From: Megaustenia siamemsis
Taxonomy: Eukaryota; Mollusca; Gastropoda; Stylommatophora; Ariophantidae
Direction of reading: 5' to 3'
NCBI GenBank assembly: GCA_032433765.1
Contig: JAVIAB010000124.1
Location: forward strand, 91,754,845-91,818,844
DNA: 64,000 nt
In this document: one piece after another, positions 58,974-64,000 of the stretch
Position numbering within the stretch: position 1 is the stretch's first letter
Layout of the letters: each line of letters begins with the position of its first letter
Translations under genes and position numbers: made by a program
Notes under the pieces: model-generated
What the model saw: the letters and a program-made list of their open reading frames with translations, nothing else
What the model was told of the DNA's origin: nothing
The model's database searches: none

Positions 58974-59639
58974 TTAATATTTTTTATGAGCTGATGTGTT
59001 ATTCTTGGTTTCACTTGAGTTGTCATCAATATCTGAACTTGAAAAGCTGCTGAATTTGTTGAAAAGTTTATATAATATATCTCTATACTTCTTGCTCATG
59101 CGATAGTAAATGAAGATATTCATTGACGAGTTTAAACTCTCCATCACAGACCCAAAGCCAGCTATGAGAACGGTTATACTGAACGATTTCATGTGAAGAG
59201 ACAGTTCCGGTATAAATGCCATTGCTAGCATTATAATACTGAGTGGGATAAAACAAACAATAAACAAGACAGAAATCATCACAACCATCTTGGCTACTTT
59301 CTGACTACGACTGGAGATTCTGTCTGCTTGTGTGCTGGAGAGGGTCTTCTTTCTCCATTTTGTTTTATTTTTTAGCTGAAATGAAAGTATCGTCGTGCAA
59401 ATAACGATAATGAAGAATGCAATAAACGGAACAGAGAAGTTGTTGATTGCAAAAGAAACCATCTCCACATTTTCCCGATCTTTCGTAGAAACTAGACCAA
59501 CTAGAGTCTTATTTCGTAATGGAGAAAATTTCGACTCCAGTCTGTTGACGACGTACATAGGCGCTCCACTGCAGAAGAAGACAATGAATATACAGACGTT
59601 GATAACAACTGAGCGCATTGGTGTAATGATGCTTTTGAC
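58974..59639 (-). CDS. Gene 3 exon 3: TM4 to TM7 and C-tail
   Basis: The acceptor gatacag|GTC opens VKSIITPMRS. Shared features are LRNKTLVGLVS, TM5, RISSRSQKVAKMV, CFIPLS in TM6 and SSMNIFIYYRMSKKYRDIL in TM7 and the proximal tail. Stop at 58976-58974. Confidence 0.88.
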   Translation of the reverse strand, partial: VKSIITPMRSVVINVCIFIVFFCSGAPMYVVNRLESKFSPLRNKTLVGLVSTKDRENVEMVSFAINNFSVPFIAFFIIVICTTILSFQLKNKTKWRKKTLSSTQADRISSRSQKVAKMVVMISVLFIVCFIPLSIIMLAMAFIPELSLHMKSFSITVLIAGFGSVMESLNSSMNIFIYYRMSKKYRDILYKLFNKFSSFSSSDIDDNSSETKNNTSAHKKY

Positions 59640-61778
59640 CTGTATCAAACATTAAATATAATATCTTAATAAGGACATGTTAAAATGTATTATATACTTT
59701 TTAAAATACTTTATATTATTTTTTTATTAATGAATTGTTGTAATCAACACAGTTTTAAACTATATTTTAATTAAATAATTTCAGCTAAAAGTGCTTTATC
59801 ACTATTATATGGTTTGCACATGATTAATTATAGATTAACAGAATTGACATCTGTAGAATGAAAACAACTTTCTGTTTAATTATAGCGGATGTTGTATAAT
59901 ACACGTTACAAATAATTCAGAACTTATAATGTACTTCTAGTGACATCTCATTTCAAATCCCCGTATTTGTTCGTTGAAGAATATGATGCTCCTCATCATC
60001 ATCATCAAGTACCATGCTTACTGGCGTAGGTGATCATGCCTCTTCACAACAGTCGATCTCGATAGTTATTTATCATGTCCGTTGTTGACCTTCTGTCAAG
60101 CTATTCTCTTAAGCTTTATGGTATATTTTCTCTTTGTCCCTCAATTTTCCCATTTGTCTCAATATATTCCAGCTGTTCCTTTCTCATTACATGGCTAACA
60201 AATTATGATTGTTTCTTTATAAAAGTAGTAAAGTACACCCGTCACGCCAAGTGGCGTATAGAGAATATTGTGTTAATGACCATAAATTTTACAGACCTTC
60301 GGCACATGATTTTTGGGGTAATGTGGTCGGTATTACGCCCGTGCCACTTTACTTTCCCAGATAAAAACACGTACCCATTAAAGGCTGGGTAAACGGGAAT
60401 CCGTCGGTTGGGGTCGAACCCTACCTCTCGTCCTTTGTAGTCCAGTTCATTAACCACTGAGCTATCGCGTCTCCCATTGTTTCTTTACAATATTATATAT
60501 TAGCTCTCACTATTGCTTTGGCCCCATTTAGAGCATTTTCAATATTTTTCTTAACTGTCCACGGTATTCTCAACATTCTTCTGTAAAACTACATGTCTAT
60601 AGCCTCCAGTGATTGTCTTGTCTGATTCACATAAATATGTTAAGACTGGCTCTACATAACATTTAAGAACTCTGTTTCATGTTTCTATTTTCAAATACTA
60701 GGGGATTTCAGTATTTTCCTCCTTTTTTTGGAAAGCTATTCGTTCACTCGCCCTCAGAAATTATCATTATAATTTAACCTGAAAACTCACTTCGTTTTAT
60801 ACTTCACTGTTTATAGCTATAATCTGCTTAATATGGATGGATGTTTTACCTTTCTGTCATAACCTGCGTCCCTTAATGTGTGTAAGAAAGACTTACGTTC
60901 ATTTTTGTTTTTTCAGTTTTGTTCTTCCTTATCAGAGACAGAGTTGTGTAATGATTTGGGCTTTCACGCATGATATAAATGTCGCCAAAAAAACTCAAAT
61001 CCCCTCCCATGGAAAGCATGTTCTCTTGAATGTTGCCTCGTTAGACCACTTTCTACTAGAGGCGCCAGCTGGTGATGACCATTGGTACTACACTTTCTGG
61101 TAGCAATATAAAACATAATACTCATATTGTTCCTGTCGCTGTATAGTTTCAATAACAACATTCAATAGTAAGTACACAACACAGGAGAAGCCAAACGAAG
61201 AACAAAAGATCGCAAACTATATCTCCCCTCCACGATTAAATGCAAATGAGGAAGGAAAGAAGAATAAGCTACATAATGGTGTTTTGGAAAAAAAATTGCC
61301 TGAGTTATTTTTCACCCATTCTGTTTTTTTTTTTTTTGGTCTGCGTATGAGTGTATAATTCAAGTGTTTTTTTTTTTGTCTGCGTATGAGTGTATAAGTC
61401 AAATGTTTTTTTTTTTGTCTGCGTATGAGTGTATAATTCAAGTGGTTTTTTTTTGTCTGCGTATGAGTGTATAATTCAAGTGTTTTTTTTTGTCTGCTTA
61501 TGAGTGTATAATTTATGTGCTTTTTTTATAAATACTAAAATAGTAATATTTGAAAAGCCCAACCTTTAAAGGAGCTGTTATACATAAACATCTCTCTAGT
61601 GTAATCATGGCTGTGATACAACTACTGACTCGGGTGAAGGACAAATGGGGCATTGCTGACGTTAAATAAGCAACTTCTAGTGGTTCGAAAGGTAAATCAG
61701 CTGCAATGACTCCTGGGGTAAAGCAAATGCAGGTCCAGACCATTGTGACGAGACAACAGAGATCAGAAACTGCCAAAC
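58974..61778 (-). CDS. Gene 3: chemosensory-type class A GPCR, exons 2 and 3 (exon 1 off the window)
   Basis: Exon 2 is 61778-61564 (215 bp) and exon 3 is 59639-58974 (666 bp, 221 codons plus stop). Together they give 292 residues, from TM2 to the C-terminus, of a receptor very similar to genes 1 and 2. I searched 61779-64000 on the minus strand for the conserved TM1 exon (GxxxN, GFQDSVN) and saw none. Introns 1 of genes 1 and 2 are 5.8 and 4.6 kb, so exon 1 most likely lies beyond 64000; loss of exon 1 is the alternative. An AATAAA sits on the minus strand at 58936-58931, just past the stop. The C-tail is longer and Ser/Asn-rich (SSFSSSDIDDNSSE). Confidence 0.82.
59990..60760 (-). mobile_element. 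LINE-C copy interrupted by a SINE, in intron 2 of gene 3
   Basis: The tail CATCATCATCATCAAG is at the left, then family-C antisense to 60219, the SINE at 60220-60475, and family C again from about 60488 to 60760. No long frame remains. Confidence 0.75.
60220..60475 (-). mobile_element. SINE-1 copy 12, nested in LINE-C
   Basis: A perfect 12-bp duplication ATTGTTTCTTTA (60208-60219 and 60476-60487) splits the LINE-C copy in intron 2 of gene 3. Confidence 0.94.
61335..61525. repeat. Roughly 38-bp minisatellite, five copies, intron 2 of gene 3
   Basis: Unit TGTCTGCGTATGAGTGTATA + ATTCAAGTG followed by a T-run of 8-12. It ends 40 bp from the exon 2 donor. Confidence 0.9.
61564..61778 (-). CDS. 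Gene 3 exon 2: TM2 to TM3
   Basis: The acceptor atcttcag|GT at 61779/61778 and donor AAG|GTTGGG at 61564/61563 enclose 215 bp. It encodes LAVSDLCCL, the loop FEPLEVAYLTSA, TM3 and ERCLCITAPLK. Confidence 0.85.
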
Positions 61779-61789
61779 CTGAAGATTAA

Positions 61790-63030
61790 ATAACAAATAC
61801 ATATGATGATGATGATGATGCACACTTCCACATTTTTAAATGTTTATCCTTTGCTTTTTTTTTTTTTTTAGGGGGGGGGGGTTATGCATATGTGACTACA
61901 TAGTGGTATTTCAATTTTTATAAAAATCAAATTTATTAATATTATTTGTTTATTTTTCATTCCTGAGGTCAAATATTTAATATTTTATCATTCATCCCAT
62001 GTATGCATAGATGACTTAACTATCTGTAAGGATATTACCATAAGCGATAAGCAGAACTTAAAATACACCACGATATTATCATCATTGTTCACTTAGTATG
62101 TTTTTGTGGCACTGAATTTCTCGCTTCATGCTACACTGCATCCGTCAACAGCATGTATATGAACTGCCCTGCTCCTAACCTTCTGTTGTCTTTGATCTTG
62201 ATGTAAGATAACAGTTGTTTTTAGCCAGCAGTAACTTTGCTACGAAGTCTTAAACTAATAATTAATCCGCACTATCAAAGTTCAAGTAAAGATGTGAATT
62301 AAATCGCTTTATATACAAAAAATCACATGAAATGGTAGGGACATTTCGTAAGAATGAGGCCAATCAAATAATCATCAACATCTATCTACCTTAAAACACC
62401 AGGACAGAGAGCAAGAGGGAGACGGGAAAGAGATGGAGAAACGAAATAAAAGGCATATACAAGAATCAAAACATCTCTATCTTAACAGCGTCAAAATGCT
62501 TCCAAGAACGACTCTACATCTAAAGGGAAGTAACCAAAATAACAAGCAATACAATATCTACAGGCATTAGATTATTGTATACATTCCATCGTTTTCTTGC
62601 TACTCTTTAAGGAAACTCAGAAGATTCTCAGATTAAAATCGCCTTCTTTCATGTCATTTCCTACTGTGAGTCTCCAGTCAATAATATCCACAAACAGCGA
62701 TATGTCACGTATGCACGTCATACGATATGTCACGTATGCACGTGAAGCGTTGAAGCAGTCTTTCTTTGTGTTTATACCGAACGTTGTCTTATTAAAGTAT
62801 TATTGTTATTATTATTATTTGAATATGTTTCATAAAAATAACCATCGTACCAAAGTGCATTATGCTGCTATATGTTTATGCGTTTATCAAATTGTGTGTA
62901 ACAAGAATACACGAAGAATTTTCAAAAAGAAGTTCTTGGCCACATTTCTCACTGTATCATACAATATCATTTGATCGTATGGAAAGCAGTTTACAATCTC
63001 TCTCAGAGTAAAAGTCAGCGTCACGTGATA
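61790..63030. other. Presumed intron 1 of gene 3, no exon seen
   Basis: Searched on the minus strand for TM1. Only a weak LINE remnant (62380-62540), a T/G run (61855-61880) and a short direct repeat GATATGTCACGTATGCACGT (62699-62743) were seen. Confidence 0.45.
62380..62540 (+). mobile_element. Weak LINE 3' remnant
   Basis: It reads REQEGDGKEM-like, then SILTASKMLPRTTLHL; this resembles the terminal region of RT proteins but is too decayed to be sure. Confidence 0.3.
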
Positions 63031-63037
63031 CCGATCA

Positions 63038-63160
63038 TCATCATCATTTAGCGCCGTCTCCGCATCCAAGGTTGGTCACCTTGGAGCGCCATTCCACTCT
63101 GTCTCATGCTTTCGTAGTGCAGGTTGTCCACAAGCTGACTTCTTCATCTTTTGAAAGTTA
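63038..63160 (-). mobile_element. LINE-A 3' end fragment
   Basis: An ATCATCATCAT tail, then the antisense of the terminal SMVANLRCGDG / IKARDRAEW region, with many substitutions. Confidence 0.65.
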
Positions 63161-63208
63161 AAAATGAGATCGCTCCTCAATTCAGGTTCTTTTTTTTTAT
63201 TATTAATT

Positions 63209-63466
63209 TTTTTTAAAAGTACCCCCGAAACGCCAAGTGGCGTATAGGGAATATGGTGTTAGTGACCATACACTTTACAGACCTTCGGCGCATGATTTTT
63301 GGGGTAATGTGGTCGGTATTACGCCCGCGCCGCTTTACTTTCCCAGAAAAAATCTGGTACCCATTAAAGGCTGGGTGAACCTGGAAGCCGTCTGTTGGGA
63401 TCGAACCCTACCTCTTGTCCTTTGTAGTCCAATTCACTAACCACTGAGCTATCGCGGCTCTCTCTG
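63209..63466 (-). mobile_element. SINE-1 copy 13
   Basis: Full length; TTATTAATT flanks at 63200-63208 and 63467-63475. Confidence 0.92.
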
Positions 63467-63788
63467 TTATTAATTAAGCATGAACATTTAGTTATTGTAA
63501 CTTTCTATATTCCTGTGTGCTACCCAGATAAAATATGACTTAATTTACATGGTTATTACTTACCTTCTGATCATTAGAACATGCATACTTAGAAAAAAAA
63601 ATATATGTATAAGGTGATAAGATATAACACTACCAAAGAATCACTATGTCTAATTCGCAAATCTTTTTTGCAATAGGAGTCGGCTAATTTTCATTCCCCC
63701 CATCCCTCTCCACCCATCCCAATCAGTTTTTAATGTTGAGATGGCACTAGATGATAATGATGATGAACGATATTGTTGTGAAAATCTG

Positions 63789-64000
63789 CCACAAATGGGC
63801 ACGTCGATTGAGAACAAGGGATGTTGGACTACCACAAATGGGCACGTCGATTGAGAACAAGGGATGTTGGACTGCCACAAATGGGCACGACGATTGAGAA
63901 CAAGGGATGTTGGACTGCCACAAATGGGCACGACGATTGAGAACAAGGGATGTTGGACTGCCACAAATGGGCACGTCGATTGAGAACAAGGGATGTTGGA
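63789..64000. repeat. 43-bp minisatellite, about five copies, running off the right edge
   Basis: Unit CCACAAATGGGCACGTCGAT + TGAGAACAAGGGATGTTGGA + CTG. Some units have ACGACG instead of ACGTCG. A LINE-A tail remnant (GAGATGGCACTAGATGAT) lies just before it at 63739. Confidence 0.93.

Noticed and set aside
63650..63989. Frames repeating CSQSTCPFV and SLVLNRRAHLWQ
   Set aside because: Translations of the 43-bp minisatellite at the right edge.

Overview
The window is AT-rich animal DNA with spliced genes and a very high load of transposable elements. The only host genes I can support with confidence are seven-transmembrane receptors of the rhodopsin-like 'chemosensory receptor' type annotated in sea slugs and pulmonate snails. 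That family, together with the RTE/CR1-like and RNase H-bearing LINE families seen here, suggests a gastropod mollusc, probably a heterobranch. The species cannot be named from this sequence.

Host genes. Three receptor genes share one three-exon design. Gene 1 is on the minus strand (exons 20156-19979, 14162-13948, 8041-7436; 332 aa). Gene 2 is on the plus strand (40213-40390, 44994-45208, 51225-51851; 339 aa). Gene 3 is on the minus strand (exons 61778-61564 and 59639-58974; its first exon is not in the window). Exon 1 is 178 bp in both genes where it is visible, and exon 2 is 215 bp in all three, with matching intron phases. Both complete reading frames are open. A decayed EGF-repeat exon (46747-47183, minus) lies inside intron 2 of gene 2, and two orphan ORFs near 53 kb are of doubtful status.

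Mobile DNA. A 3232-bp hAT transposon (29279-32510) has 15-bp terminal inverted repeats, an 8-bp target-site duplication and a transposase of about 830 codons broken by only one frameshift and one stop. There are at least five groups of non-LTR retrotransposon fragments. LINE-A, -B and -C lack RNase H and mostly end in a GAT-type repeat. LINE-D ends in an RGRPRKRW tail. The RNase H-bearing group is LINE-E and LINE-H. One tRNA-derived SINE family has about 13 copies, many with clear target-site duplications; a second tRNA-Leu/Ser-like SINE occurs as an inverted pair. Two further dispersed families (called F and G here) are unidentified. Nested insertions are common: LINE in LINE, SINE in LINE and F in LINE.

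Region by region. 0-7 kb: a 96-bp satellite, LINE-A copies, SINEs and a 45-bp minisatellite. 7.4-20.2 kb: gene 1 with transposon-filled introns. 20.2-40 kb: intergenic DNA with nested LINEs, the hAT element, SINEs, a fold-back element and a 2-kb LINE-A. 40.2-51.9 kb: gene 2. 52-58.9 kb: intergenic. 59-61.8 kb: gene 3. 61.8-64 kb: intergenic, ending in a 43-bp minisatellite that runs off the window. The receptors are expected to act individually at the membrane of sensory neurons; nothing here suggests a pathway or operon.
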